From assembly GCF_009911795.1 (NCBI RefSeq), contig NZ_CP047898.1, positions 1,612,001 through 1,676,000 on the forward strand: a stretch of DNA of 64,000 nt. The letters run 5' to 3'. The first letter of the stretch is position 1. Each line of letters starts with the position of its first letter. Source of the stretch: Pseudarthrobacter psychrotolerans (GTDB taxonomy: Bacteria > Actinomycetota > Actinomycetes > Actinomycetales > Micrococcaceae). Position numbers and translations under genes: made by a program. Below are positions 54,326 through 63,737 of this stretch, in pieces. The notes below the pieces were generated by a model, which was not told the DNA's origin, searched no databases, and saw only the letters and a list, made by a program, of their open reading frames with translations.

Positions 54326-54611
54326 TGGACTTCCTTTCATCCTCGTCTGCATTAACTATGTACCGTCTGGCTGGAACTGGGGCGAACGTTGGCTGGGAGG
54401 TTGCTGAGAGACAGAATTCCGCTGCCGACAGGCCCTTCCGGGGTTTTCGCTGGTGGCATATTCGCCTCTGTGGACGCACCAAGGGGTGCACCATAGAATC
54501 AAAAGGAAATGCCACAGCGACCTGCGGCTTTACACCTCGCGTGGGGGCGCTGCTGCATTCTGAGACGCTCATTCGTCCCGAATCGGTGTCAGTCGTGCTG
54601 AAGGGTTGCAC
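54326..54611. other. Divergent intergenic region, HtrA-like / TPM genes
   Basis: About 290 bases that must hold both promoters. I see a small GCACC-AAGG-GGTGC hairpin near 54477 but no convincing sigma-A or heat-shock (HAIR, CIRCE) operator. Confidence 0.3.
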
Positions 54612-56660
54612 ATGCGGTCAAAGTTCAAACATATCCTCGCCGTGATCGGCCTGACCGGGCTGCTCGCGGTTCCTGCCGGCGCGGCCTGGGCTGAAGACCC
54701 GGTGACCATCCCGCCGGGTACGAACATTGTTGATAGTGCACAGGTTCTGGGAAGCCGCACGGGCGAGGTGCAGGAAGCCATCCAAAAGCTGCTGAAGGAC
54801 CACAAGTACAACCTCTATGTGGTCACCGTGGACACGTTCACCAACCCAACCGTTCCAGCTGACTGGGCCGCGGCCGTTGCGACGAACAAGGGCATGGGTA
54901 GGTCCGACGCCGTCCTGGCGATAGCCAAGGAGGACGGCAAATTCAGCTTTGTCCTGAACTCTGCCAGCCCCATCAAGTCCAAACAGGGAGCTATAAGCCA
55001 GAACGCCGTCACAGCCAACCTGGCTGGCGGCAAGAAGGACTTCGCCCAGGCAGCCATTGACACCGCTGGAGCCATCGGGGATGCGGCAGGCGGCGGCAGC
55101 GGCAACGTCCCCTCCGGTGACGGGGCCGGCGCTGGTGTCCTCGTCGGCGTGGGCATTGTTGCTGCCGGTGGGGCTGGCGCCTACCTCTACTTCCGTAACA
55201 AACGGAAGAAGGCGGCCCAGACGTCCAGCGCCAGCTATGGCCCCCAGGGCGCCGAGCTCGATCCGCTGGCTTCGCTCAGCATCGAGGAACTCCGTCGCAA
55301 GAGCGGCTCGCTGATCATCGAGGCCGACGACGCCATCAAGTCCAGCGAACAGGAACTCGGGTTCGCGGAGGCCCAGTACGGCGATGCCGCGGTGGGCAAC
55401 TTCACCAAGGCCCTGGCCGAGGCCAAGGCCCACATGTCCGAATCCTTCAAGCTCCAGCAGCAACTCGACGACCACATCCCGGACACGGAAGAACAGCAGC
55501 GCAGCTGGCTCGGCGAAATCATCCGCCGTTCAGAGGCAGCGCTCGGCTCGCTCCAGGAGCAGAAGGCCGACTTCGACTCGCTCCGCGAGCTCGAGAAGAA
55601 CGCCCCGCAGGCACTGGCAGCCATCAGCGCCGGAGCCCACGAAGCGGACGCCAAGATCGCCAGCGCCGAACAGTCACTGACGGCTTTGCGCGCCAAGTAC
55701 GCGGACAGCGCACTGGTCCAGGTCGCTGACAACATCACCCAGGCCAAGGAACGCCTGGCCTTTGTGCAGAATGCCACGGCCACTGCCCAGGAGAAACTCA
55801 CAGCAGGCGAAGGCAGCCTCGCCGCGGTCGCCGTGCGGGCATCTGAAGAGAGCCTGCACCAGACCAACGTTCTGCTGGACGCCATCGCCAAGGTGTCCAC
55901 CAGCCTGGACGAAGCACGCAACGGCCTGGAGGCTGCCGTCGTCGAAACTTCCCAGGACCTCGCACAGGCGAAAGCCATGATCCAGTCCGGCGAACACCCC
56001 GAACTGGCCGGCCCGGTAGCCGGAGTTGAGGCCGCTCTGGGCCAGGTCAAGGCCGAAATCCAGGGCGGGAAGATCGATCCCATCGCCACCCTGCAGCGCG
56101 TTGAAACAGCGCACCAGGCCCTGGACCAATCCCTCACCGGCATCCGGAACCAGCAGGACCAGGCCCGCCGCGCGCAGGCCTCGCTGCAGCAGACCATCAT
56201 GGCGGCGCAGGCACAGATCAGCGCCACGTCGGACTACATCACTGCCCGCCGTGGCGGCGTAGGCACCGAGGCCCGCACGCGGCTTGCAGAGTCCCAGCGC
56301 AACCTCGACTACGCGCTGTCCATCTCGCGCAACGATCCCGTTACTGCCCTCACTTACGCCCAGCAGGCCCACGCCCTCGCAGCCCAGGCAGCGCAGCTCG
56401 CCCAGGCCGACGTCGACAACTTTGGTGGCTACGCCAACCAGGGCTTCGGCGGCGGAGGCATGTTCGGCGGGCGCGGCGGTGGCGGTGGCGGCCTCGGCGG
56501 CGCCATCCTTGGCGGCATCCTCATCAACTCCATCCTCAACGGCGGCAGCGGCGGAGGCTGGGGCGGTGGCCACAGCGACGGCGGCGGCTGGGGCGGTGAC
56601 TCCGGCGGAGGGGACTTCGGTGGAGGAGATTTCGGCGGCGGAGACTCGGGAAGCTTCTGA
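54612..56660 (+). CDS. TPM-domain protein with long helical region and glycine-rich tail
   Basis: 682 residues. A signal peptide (about 1-27, ending AWA) precedes a TPM_phosphatase (PF04536-like) domain (about 38-150) with VDSAQVLGSRTGEVQEAI and LYVVTVDTF. One transmembrane helix follows (about 178-196, AGVLVGVGIVAAGGAGAYLYF). A long, alanine-rich coiled-coil-like cytosolic segment runs from about 215 to 610, and a glycine-rich tail (GGG, GGW, GGD repeats) ends the protein. The ATG is chosen over a TTG two codons upstream because AAGGG suits it. The PspA/IM30 gene follows 110 bases later on the same strand, so the two probably act together on membrane integrity. Confidence 0.87.
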   Translation: MRSKFKHILAVIGLTGLLAVPAGAAWAEDPVTIPPGTNIVDSAQVLGSRTGEVQEAIQKLLKDHKYNLYVVTVDTFTNPTVPADWAAAVATNKGMGRSDAVLAIAKEDGKFSFVLNSASPIKSKQGAISQNAVTANLAGGKKDFAQAAIDTAGAIGDAAGGGSGNVPSGDGAGAGVLVGVGIVAAGGAGAYLYFRNKRKKAAQTSSASYGPQGAELDPLASLSIEELRRKSGSLIIEADDAIKSSEQELGFAEAQYGDAAVGNFTKALAEAKAHMSESFKLQQQLDDHIPDTEEQQRSWLGEIIRRSEAALGSLQEQKADFDSLRELEKNAPQALAAISAGAHEADAKIASAEQSLTALRAKYADSALVQVADNITQAKERLAFVQNATATAQEKLTAGEGSLAAVAVRASEESLHQTNVLLDAIAKVSTSLDEARNGLEAAVVETSQDLAQAKAMIQSGEHPELAGPVAGVEAALGQVKAEIQGGKIDPIATLQRVETAHQALDQSLTGIRNQQDQARRAQASLQQTIMAAQAQISATSDYITARRGGVGTEARTRLAESQRNLDYALSISRNDPVTALTYAQQAHALAAQAAQLAQADVDNFGGYANQGFGGGGMFGGRGGGGGGLGGAILGGILINSILNGGSGGGWGGGHSDGGGWGGDSGGGDFGGGDFGGGDSGSF

Positions 56661-56770
56661 TCCGACAAAGGCTAGGCGCCGGCAGGAACGAACCTGCCGC
56701 GAAAAGAAGCGGTACAACAACTGTTCACTGATCTCAGTGGCCACCATTGAGCAGGACGAAAGGTAACACC

Positions 56771-57556
56771 ATGGTTAAGCAGTCCATTTTCGGCCGGATC
56801 GCACAGCTGGCAAAGGCCAACATCAACACTTTGCTGGATAACGCTGAGGATCCGCAGAAGATGCTGGACCAGATGGTCCGGGACTACACAAACAACATTG
56901 CGGAGGCTGAATCCGCCGTAGCCCAGACCATCGGCAACCTGCGTATGCTCCAGGATGACTACCGCGAGGACATCAAGAACGCCCAGGACTGGGGCAACAA
57001 GGCCCTCGCCGCGTCCCGCAAGGCTGACGAATACCGCAGCGCCGGCGACAGCGTTGACGCCGAGAAGTTCGACAACCTCGCGAAGGTAGCCCTGCAGCGC
57101 CAGATGTCCGCGGAAAGCGAAGCCAAGGGTGCTGAGCCGAGCATCGCCTCGCAGTCCGAGGTCGTGGACAAGCTCAAGTCAGGCCTGGACCAGATGAAGG
57201 GCAAGCTCAACGAGCTGACCAGCAAGCGCAACGAGCTGGTGGCCCGCTCCAAGACCGCGGCGGCACAGTCCCAGGTGCACGATGCCATCAAGAGCATCGA
57301 CTTCATGGATCCCACCAGCGAAGTTGGCCGTTTCGAAGAGAAAATCCGCCGCGAAGAGGCCAAGGTCCGCGGCCAGCAGGAGCTTGCCGCGTCGAGCCTG
57401 GACGCCCAGTTCAATCAGCTTGAGGATCTTGGCGAGCAGGTGGAAATCGAAGCACGCCTGGCAGCCCTGAAGTCCGGCGGCGCGAAGCCGGCCATCGGCG
57501 CTTCCGGCGCCCGGTCTGAGTCCACGGTCGACGAAGCCGACTTCGACAAGCTGTAG
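56771..57556 (+). CDS. PspA/IM30-family membrane-stress protein
   Basis: 261 residues, almost entirely coiled coil. The start FGRIAQLAKANINTLLDNAEDPQKMLDQMVRDY is the classical PspA N-terminus, with an amphipathic membrane-binding helix. A short acidic tail ends DEADFDKL. PspA/IM30/Vipp1 proteins assemble into ESCRT-III-like rings or rods that repair or support membranes. AAAGG precedes the chosen ATG. In plants and cyanobacteria, TPM-domain proteins and Vipp1 both serve thylakoid upkeep, which parallels the gene pair here. Confidence 0.92.
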   Translation: MVKQSIFGRIAQLAKANINTLLDNAEDPQKMLDQMVRDYTNNIAEAESAVAQTIGNLRMLQDDYREDIKNAQDWGNKALAASRKADEYRSAGDSVDAEKFDNLAKVALQRQMSAESEAKGAEPSIASQSEVVDKLKSGLDQMKGKLNELTSKRNELVARSKTAAAQSQVHDAIKSIDFMDPTSEVGRFEEKIRREEAKVRGQQELAASSLDAQFNQLEDLGEQVEIEARLAALKSGGAKPAIGASGARSESTVDEADFDKL

Positions 57557-57588
57557 CCAGCAACGTCCGCCGCTGGGCGGGCCGGCCG

Positions 57589-57617
57589 GGGCCGGGGTTC
57601 ATCATGAACCCCGGCCC
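57589..57617. terminator. Terminator after the PspA gene
   Basis: A perfect 14-bp inverted repeat GGGCCGGGGTTCAT/ATGAACCCCGGCCC followed by TTGCC, 33 bases after the stop. Confidence 0.75.
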
Positions 57618-57694
57618 TTGCCATGCCCGGACCTGTAACCGCCCGTGCAACCGGCCCCGTGCGGCTCCTGTCGCGGATGTGTAGCGTGGATGCC

Positions 57695-59165
57695 ATGGCC
57701 TCCCCCGTCGCATCCTCCATCGTCTGGCTCCGTGATGACCTCCGACTGGACGATAACCCCGCGCTGTCCCACGCCGTCGAACTCGGCCTGCCACTCACGG
57801 TGGTCTACATCCTCGACGAGGAATCCCCGGAATCCGTCCACTGGGAGGCGCGGCCCGCTGGTGGCTGCACCACTCGCTGACGTCCCTGGCGGCGGCGCTT
57901 GCTGAAGCAGGTTCCACACTCACCCTCCGGCGTGGACCTGCCGGCCGCGTGATTAAGGACCTCGTTGCCGAAACCGGCGCTCAGCACGTGCTGTGGAACC
58001 GCCGCTACGGCGGTCCCGAGCGGTCCCTGGACGCGGACATCAAGGCCTGGGCGGCAGGGAACAGCGTCGAAGCCGCCAGCTTCCAGGCCAACCTGCTCTT
58101 CGAGCCGTGGACCATCACCACCGGCGGCGGCCCCTATAAGGTGTTCACGCCCTACTGGCGGGCCTGCACAGCGTCCGGCGAGCCCCGTGAGCCACTGGAT
58201 GCCGCGGCCCGCCTGCCCTCCCCTGCCGCAGCCGGGTCGAAGAACCAGGCTGGCAGCGACACACTGGCGGAGTGGTCACTGCTGCCCGTGTCGCCGGACT
58301 GGAGCGGCGGACTGGCTGCGACCTGGGAACCCGGGGAGGCCGGAGCACACAGCAGGCTTGACGACTTCCTGGACGGGCCCGCACAGGAGTACGCCACCGG
58401 GCGCGATATACCCGGGGTGGAAGGCACCTCCAGGCTGTCCCCCACCTCCGTTTTGGTGAAATCAGCCCGTTCCGCGTCTGGCATGAACTCCGCCGCCACT
58501 TCCCCCAGGAGGCGACGCCCGACGTCGGGATCTTCCGCTCGGAGCTGGGATGGCGGGAGTTCTGCTGGCAGCTGCTGTATGCCAACCCCCAGCTGGCTAC
58601 GCGAAACTATCGGCCGGACTTCGACCGCTTCGAATGGCAGCAACCCACCGCAGCGGAACTGGAAGCGTGGCAGCGGGGCCGGACCGGCTACCCGCTGGTG
58701 GACGCGGGGATGCGGCAGCTGTGGCAGACAGGCTGGATGCATAACCGGGTCCGGATGGCCGCGGCGTCGTTCCTCGTCAAGAACCTCCTGGCCGACTGGC
58801 GTATCGGTGAGGCCTGGTTCTGGGACACCCTGGTGGATGCAGATGCTGCCAGCAACCCCGCCAACTGGCAGTGGGTGGCAGGCTCAGGCGCCGACGCGTC
58901 CCCGTACTTCCGCATCTTCAATCCGGTGACGCAGAGCAAAAAGTTCGACGCCGACGGCCGGTACCTTCGCGAGTTCATTCCGGAACTCACCCGGATGGAC
59001 GGCAAGGCCATCCATGAACCGTGGAAGCAGCCCGATGTCCAGGGCTACCCGGCGCCCGTGGTTGGACTCCCCGAGTCCAGGGAGCGTGCGCTGGCCACCT
59101 ACCAGAAGCTTCGGGAGGACCAGCCAGGCCGGGACATTCCCACGGGCCCGGAGATCAACGGCTGA
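57695..59165 (+). pseudogene. phr: Class I deoxyribodipyrimidine photolyase, two frameshifts
   Basis: Three consecutive frames make one photolyase of about 490 residues. Frame 1 has SSIVWLRDDLRLDDNPAL and ends at VVYILDEESP. Frame 2 runs from RWWLHHSLTSLAAALAEAG through VLWNRRYGGPERSLD to EGTSRLSP. Frame 3 has HLRFGEISPFRVWHELRRH, LGWREFCWQLLYANPQLATR, GYPLVDAGMRQLWQTGWMHNRVRM (FAD site) and PVTQSKKFDADG. One G at 57829-57830 and one C in the run at 58439-58443 would restore the gene. It repairs UV-induced pyrimidine dimers with light through FAD. The ATG follows TAGCGT by seven bases, so the transcript may be leaderless. Its end overlaps the cytochrome b gene by 11 bases. Confidence 0.87.
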
Positions 59166-60087
59166 CTTTGCCCATCAGGGAAGCGATAGGGCGCAGGAAA
59201 AGGGGACGGGCCAGGAACCAGGCTGCCACCATGGCTGCAACCGAGGCCACGAAAACCCAGAATCCAAACCAGCCGGCGTCGTCGCTGCCTCCGTACATGT
59301 GGTTCAGGTTCCGCAGCGCACCGGTAGCGAGTACCAGGAAGACATGCACCACGATGAACGCCACGAAATAGATCATGACCGGGAAGTGGATGGCCCGCGC
59401 GAGCTCAATGGGGTAGGCCTTGTTGAGGGCGGTGGCCTTCTTGGGCCAAGCGGAGGACGTCCGGATGCCGGAGATGAAGGCCAGGGGTGCGGCGATGAAG
59501 ACCGTGGCGAAGTACGTCAGCAGCTGAAGCGCGTTGTAGTTGACCCAGCCGTTGTCGGTGGGCCAGTTCAACGAGGCGTACTGAAGCGCTGCGGAGAGAG
59601 CATTGGGGACAACGTCCCAGCTGGTGGGCACGATCCGCATCCATTGGCCGGTGGCGAACAGAAGGATGGCGAACACCAGGCCGTTGAGGACCCAGAGCGC
59701 GTCCAGCGTCAGGTGAAGCCAAAGCTCCAACGTGATCTTGGTGGGCGCGTTCTTGGTTTTGATCAGGCCTTTGTTGTTGCGGGTCCAGTGGCCGCTGGGC
59801 CGGGTGGTGGTCCGCACCTGCCAGCCGGTCCTGATGATGAGCAGCAGGAAGAAGCCGTTCAGGAAGTGCTGCCAGGCCAGCCACGCCGGGAATCCAACGG
59901 GCGCGCCCTCAGGCAGTTCCGAATGTCCCGGATAGTCAGCCAGGAACGAGGCCACCGCAGGAAGGCCTGTCATCCACTTGGCCAGCAGCACCACGAGCAC
60001 CAGCACGACGAGAGCGGCAGGAACACCCCAGTAGAGCCTGGACCGCCTGCCTGTCGAGGAGCCGGGCTTCTTCGTGGGTGTGGACAT
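59155..60087 (-). CDS. Cytochrome b/b6-domain membrane protein
   Basis: 310 residues with about six transmembrane helices. Paired histidines sit in hydrophobic segments (AWQHFLNGFFLLLIIRTGW, LWLHLTLDALWVLNGLVF, ARAIHFPVMIYFVAFIVVHVFLV), as expected for the haem ligands of Ni-Fe-hydrogenase/cytochrome b561-like subunits. A usual partner is a molybdopterin oxidoreductase (YedYZ-like); none is next to it here. The start at MSTPTKKPG is supported by GAGGAA upstream; a longer frame reads into the promoter. Confidence 0.82.
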   Translation of the reverse strand: MSTPTKKPGSSTGRRSRLYWGVPAALVVLVLVVLLAKWMTGLPAVASFLADYPGHSELPEGAPVGFPAWLAWQHFLNGFFLLLIIRTGWQVRTTTRPSGHWTRNNKGLIKTKNAPTKITLELWLHLTLDALWVLNGLVFAILLFATGQWMRIVPTSWDVVPNALSAALQYASLNWPTDNGWVNYNALQLLTYFATVFIAAPLAFISGIRTSSAWPKKATALNKAYPIELARAIHFPVMIYFVAFIVVHVFLVLATGALRNLNHMYGGSDDAGWFGFWVFVASVAAMVAAWFLARPLFLRPIASLMGKVSR

Positions 60088-60177
60088 CGAACAACATTCC
60101 TCTCGAGAATGACTGACCAGGTGCCCAAAGGGCTTTGCGATCGAGAATACTAGGAACCAGGTGTAATGAAGCAAAAG

Positions 60178-60212
60178 AAGACCCCGGCCGGCGTAATGCC
60201 GGTCGGGGTCTT
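60178..60212 (-). terminator. Terminator of initiator tRNA copy 1
   Basis: A 15-bp stem (AAGACCCCGGCCGGC, one G-T pair) with a five-base loop, followed in minus-strand direction by CTTTTGC. Confidence 0.8.
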
Positions 60213-60217
60213 CTACA

Positions 60218-60294
60218 TGGTTGCGGGGACAGGATTTGAACCTGTGACCTCTGGGTTATGAGCCCAGCGAGCTACCGAACTGCTCCACCCCGCG
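60218..60294 (-). tRNA. Initiator tRNA-fMet (CAU), CCA encoded
   Basis: 77 bases including the 3' CCA. The anticodon loop CUCAUAA is flanked by three G-C pairs (GGG/CCC) and the acceptor begins with C1 opposite A72. Both features identify the initiator rather than elongator tRNA. The T arm GGTTCAAATCC is intact. Confidence 0.95.
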
Positions 60295-60401
60295 TCGCAA
60301 GATCAACACTACCGTACTTTTGAGTAGACAATTACCAGTCGGGATTGGCGGTCGCCACGACGCCCGGGTTGCCTGCTTGGGCAGGTCCGATTAAACCAAA
60401 A

Positions 60402-60431
60402 AGTCCGGATTCTGTTTCCAGAATCCGGACT
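60402..60431 (-). terminator. Terminator of initiator tRNA copy 2
   Basis: A perfect 13-bp stem AGTCCGGATTCTG/CAGAATCCGGACT with a four-base loop, followed on the minus strand by TTTTTGG. It separates the two tRNA genes, so each has its own terminator. Confidence 0.85.
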
Positions 60432-60440
60432 CTTCGCCAG

Positions 60441-60514
60441 TTGCGGGGACAGGATTTGAACCTGTGACCTCTGGGTTATGAGCCCAGCGAGCTACCGAAC
60501 TGCTCCACCCCGCG
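60441..60514 (-). tRNA. Initiator tRNA-fMet (CAU), CCA not encoded
   Basis: 74 bases, identical in its body to copy 1 exactly 220 bases away, with the same C1/A72 mismatch and GGG/CCC anticodon stem. The 3' end is followed by CTG, so CCA must be added by the nucleotidyltransferase. Confidence 0.95.
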
Positions 60515-60594
60515 TCGCAAGATCAACTCTACCGTTCGGTGAACGGGAGGCCAAATCCTGGTGGCGTGATGTGCGTCTCGCTGGGTCAAACCCC

Positions 60595-63516
60595 TTAGTT
60601 GCTGGCTGCAGGCGAGGGCGTCACCGTCGGCGTAGCTGCCGGTGACGGTGTGGCCTCGGGCGACGGTGTGGCTTCAGGGGCCGGCGCCGGAATCTTGCCC
60701 TCCGAGTCAATTGCCTTCTGCAGGGCCGCAGCCAGTTTCTTCTGTGCTTCCCCGTAAGCTGCAAAGTCGCCGGCCGCCAGGGCTGCCTGCCCGGCCTTGA
60801 TGGCGGCGTTCGCCTCATCCAGCGCGGCCTTCAGGTCAGCCTGGGCACCTGCGCTCACCGGCGGTGTGGTCCCCGTAGGGGGCGGGGTCTGGCCGTTATT
60901 GGCTGAATCGCCGGCAGAGGCGCCCGAATCTCCGTTGAACAGCTGCTTCAACGCTTCATCCAGGGTCGGCGCAAAACCGACCTTGTCACCGAAGGCCACC
61001 AGCACACGCTGCAAGGTGGGGTAGGACGTCTCGCCGGTCGACTTCAGGTAGACCGGCTGCACGTACAGGATGCCGCCGCCCACAGGCAGCGTCAGCAGGT
61101 TGCCGTTGAGCACTTCGGAGGCACCCTGTCTCAGGAGGTTCAGAGCCTGGGACACCGTGGGATCCGAGTTGAACTTGTTCTGGGCCTGTCCCGGGCCCGG
61201 AACCTGCGTTGCGGGGGGAATCTGAAGCAATCGCAACTGCCCATAGGTGTCAGCCTTGACGCCCTTTTGGTTGCCGGCGTCAGAGTCCGCCGCCAGGAAG
61301 CCATAGAGGACGTTCCTGGCAGTGCCGTTCACGATCTGCGGAATGAAGGACGACGTCAGCTGGAACGCCGGTTGCTTCTGGTCGGGCATCTGCAGTGACA
61401 TATAGAACGGAGGCTGCTTGACGTCGGTCTTTACGGTGGGATCGTTCGGCACGCTCCACACTTCGTCGCTCTTGTAGAAGCTCACAGGATCGGTGACGTG
61501 ATAACGGCCCAGGAGCTCGCGCTGTACCTTGAACAGGTCCTCCGGGTAGCGGACATGGCTCATCACATCGCCGGACATCTCCGAGTACGGCTTCACGGAC
61601 GTGGGGAACACCTTCTGCCAGGCCTTCAGTACCGGGTCCTGGTCGTCCCACGCATAGAGCGTGACCGAGCCGTCATAGGCATCGACCGTAGCCTTGACGG
61701 AGTTCCTGATGTAGTTCACAGAGCTGTTCGGCAGGGCAACTGTCCGGCCTGAGGTGGTCTGGGAGTCAGCGGTGGCAGCGGAGAGCTGCTCCTGCTGCGA
61801 GTACGGGTAGTACTGGCTGGTGGTGTAACCGTCCACGATCCACTTGACGCGGCCGTCGACAACGGCCGGGTAGGCGTTGCCGTCAACGGTGAGGTACGGG
61901 GCAACCTTCTCGACCCGGTCACGCGGGCTGCGGTCGTACAGGATCTGGGATTCAGCGTTGACCCCGTCGGAGAGGAGGAGGTCCGAGGACTGGAACTTGA
62001 TGGAGTACAGGACCTTGTTGAAGAAGCTGCCCACATTGGGGCCGCCGTTGCCGGTGAAGGTGTACTGGGTTTCCGCGTCCCCTTCCTTGCCGGAGGGCCT
62101 GTCCTGTTCGCGCTGTGGTGCGCCCGCCGGCGCGCCGACAATGGAGTACTCCGGGGAGTTTTCGCCGAAGTAGATCCGTGGCTCGTAGGTGGAGTCATTG
62201 CCCAGGACGCCGGTTGATGGAATTCCCGACTGCAGGAACTCCGGCTTTCCATCGACAGTAAACTTGTTGCCCTTGGCCGCCACGACGCCGTAGCCATGGG
62301 TGTAGACGACGTGCTGATTGAGCCAGCCCTGCTGGTTTGTGGCGATATTCGCCGGATTCAGTTCACGGACGGCAATGACCGTGTCCTGGACCTTGCCGTC
62401 AACCTGGTACCGGTCAACGTTCAGTGAGGCCGGGAACTGGTAATACGGGCGGTACTGCTCCAACTGGGAGAAGGCATCGGAGATCAGGTTGGGGTCCAGG
62501 AGCCGGATGTTGGCTGTCGTCTGGGCGTCCGGGGCCAGCGCACCGGTGCTGGCGGTGTTCGTAGCGTCGTAGCGGTTCACCTGAATCTTGTCCAGGCCAT
62601 AAGCTGCCCGGGTCATCTCGATGTTGCGCTGGATGAAGTCCTTCTCCAGCGTCTGTTCGGAAGGACGCACCTGGAACTGCTGGATGACCCACGGGTATAC
62701 GCCGCCGGCGAGGATCGACGTGATGATCAGCATTGCCGTGCCGATGACGGGCAGCCGCCAGCGGCCGATGACCGCCGCAACGATGAAGAGGATGGCCACC
62801 AGGCCTGCCGCCACGGCGAGGATCGCCTTGGTGGGGATCACGGCGTTTACGTCCGTGTACAGCGCGCCGGCCCAGCGCCCGCCGTTGCCCTGCAGGGCAG
62901 CGTAGCGGTCCAGCCAGAAGTTTGCGCCGAGCAGGATCAGGAAGGCTGCGCCGGTCACGGCGAGGTGGATCTGTGCGGCGCGGCTGGTGAACACGCCGCG
63001 TTCCATCAGCCGGATACTGCCGTAGAGGTAGTGGGTGAGGATTCCGGCGATGCCGGCCACCACCACCACGCTGATCAGGAACCCTGTGACGAATCCCAGG
63101 AACGGAAGAGTCATGAGGTAGAAGCTGATGTCCAGGCCGAACTCAGGATCGCTCTTGCCGAACGGTTCCTGGTTGAAGAACAGCAGCACTTTCTGCCATT
63201 GGCTGGCCGCAGCGCTGCCGGCGAAGAGTCCGAACAGGATGGGCAGGCCCACCATAACGACGCGGCGGACCGGTTCAAGCTGGGCCTGGTAGCGGTTCAG
63301 GTTGTCGCGCATCTCGGAGTCCGGCGCGTACACGGGACGTGCGTGGTAGGCAACCCGGATGGCAAAAAAGACGGCCACGAACATAAGTGCGAAGCCGGCG
63401 AGGAAGATCCCGATCCGGGAGAGGTTTTCGGTCACAAACACTTCGAAGTAGCCGAGCTGCCGGTACCAGAGGACGTCAGTCCACACGTTGGCGAAGAAGA
63501 TGAAGCCCACCACCAC
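60595..63516 (-). CDS. UPF0182-family integral membrane protein
   Basis: 973 residues from the first usable GTG. About seven transmembrane helices fill residues 1-300 ([27 protein letters not shown] is the family hallmark). A very large extracytoplasmic domain (about 300-850) follows, and then a Pro/Ala/Thr-rich tail. The frame stays open upstream for 31 codons and encodes [17 protein letters not shown], which looks like the normal N-terminus, but it has no ATG, GTG or TTG. The true start is therefore probably further up in another frame (see findings). It lies beside the PDZ/Lon-like gene as in Rv3193c/Rv3194c. Function unknown. Confidence 0.87.
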   Translation of the reverse strand: MVVGFIFFANVWTDVLWYRQLGYFEVFVTENLSRIGIFLAGFALMFVAVFFAIRVAYHARPVYAPDSEMRDNLNRYQAQLEPVRRVVMVGLPILFGLFAGSAAASQWQKVLLFFNQEPFGKSDPEFGLDISFYLMTLPFLGFVTGFLISVVVVAGIAGILTHYLYGSIRLMERGVFTSRAAQIHLAVTGAAFLILLGANFWLDRYAALQGNGGRWAGALYTDVNAVIPTKAILAVAAGLVAILFIVAAVIGRWRLPVIGTAMLIITSILAGGVYPWVIQQFQVRPSEQTLEKDFIQRNIEMTRAAYGLDKIQVNRYDATNTASTGALAPDAQTTANIRLLDPNLISDAFSQLEQYRPYYQFPASLNVDRYQVDGKVQDTVIAVRELNPANIATNQQGWLNQHVVYTHGYGVVAAKGNKFTVDGKPEFLQSGIPSTGVLGNDSTYEPRIYFGENSPEYSIVGAPAGAPQREQDRPSGKEGDAETQYTFTGNGGPNVGSFFNKVLYSIKFQSSDLLLSDGVNAESQILYDRSPRDRVEKVAPYLTVDGNAYPAVVDGRVKWIVDGYTTSQYYPYSQQEQLSAATADSQTTSGRTVALPNSSVNYIRNSVKATVDAYDGSVTLYAWDDQDPVLKAWQKVFPTSVKPYSEMSGDVMSHVRYPEDLFKVQRELLGRYHVTDPVSFYKSDEVWSVPNDPTVKTDVKQPPFYMSLQMPDQKQPAFQLTSSFIPQIVNGTARNVLYGFLAADSDAGNQKGVKADTYGQLRLLQIPPATQVPGPGQAQNKFNSDPTVSQALNLLRQGASEVLNGNLLTLPVGGGILYVQPVYLKSTGETSYPTLQRVLVAFGDKVGFAPTLDEALKQLFNGDSGASAGDSANNGQTPPPTGTTPPVSAGAQADLKAALDEANAAIKAGQAALAAGDFAAYGEAQKKLAAALQKAIDSEGKIPAPAPEATPSPEATPSPAATPTVTPSPAASN

Positions 63517-63737
63517 GATGGCAACAACGATCAGCGTGGGCGTTAGGGCCCCGCGTCGCGAGGGGGTCTTCCGGGCGGGATGGGGCTGGTAGGACGGGAC
63601 AAACTCGGTACCTCATAGCTGGTCGTCAGGTTTACATGAGAAGCGTGCGTGCGGTTGACGTCCGGCACCGGTCAAGCGTGTGGCAACGTCCGTCATATCT
63701 GCCACGAGTGGCGGTAAAGCTTAGTTCCTGCCTCAGT

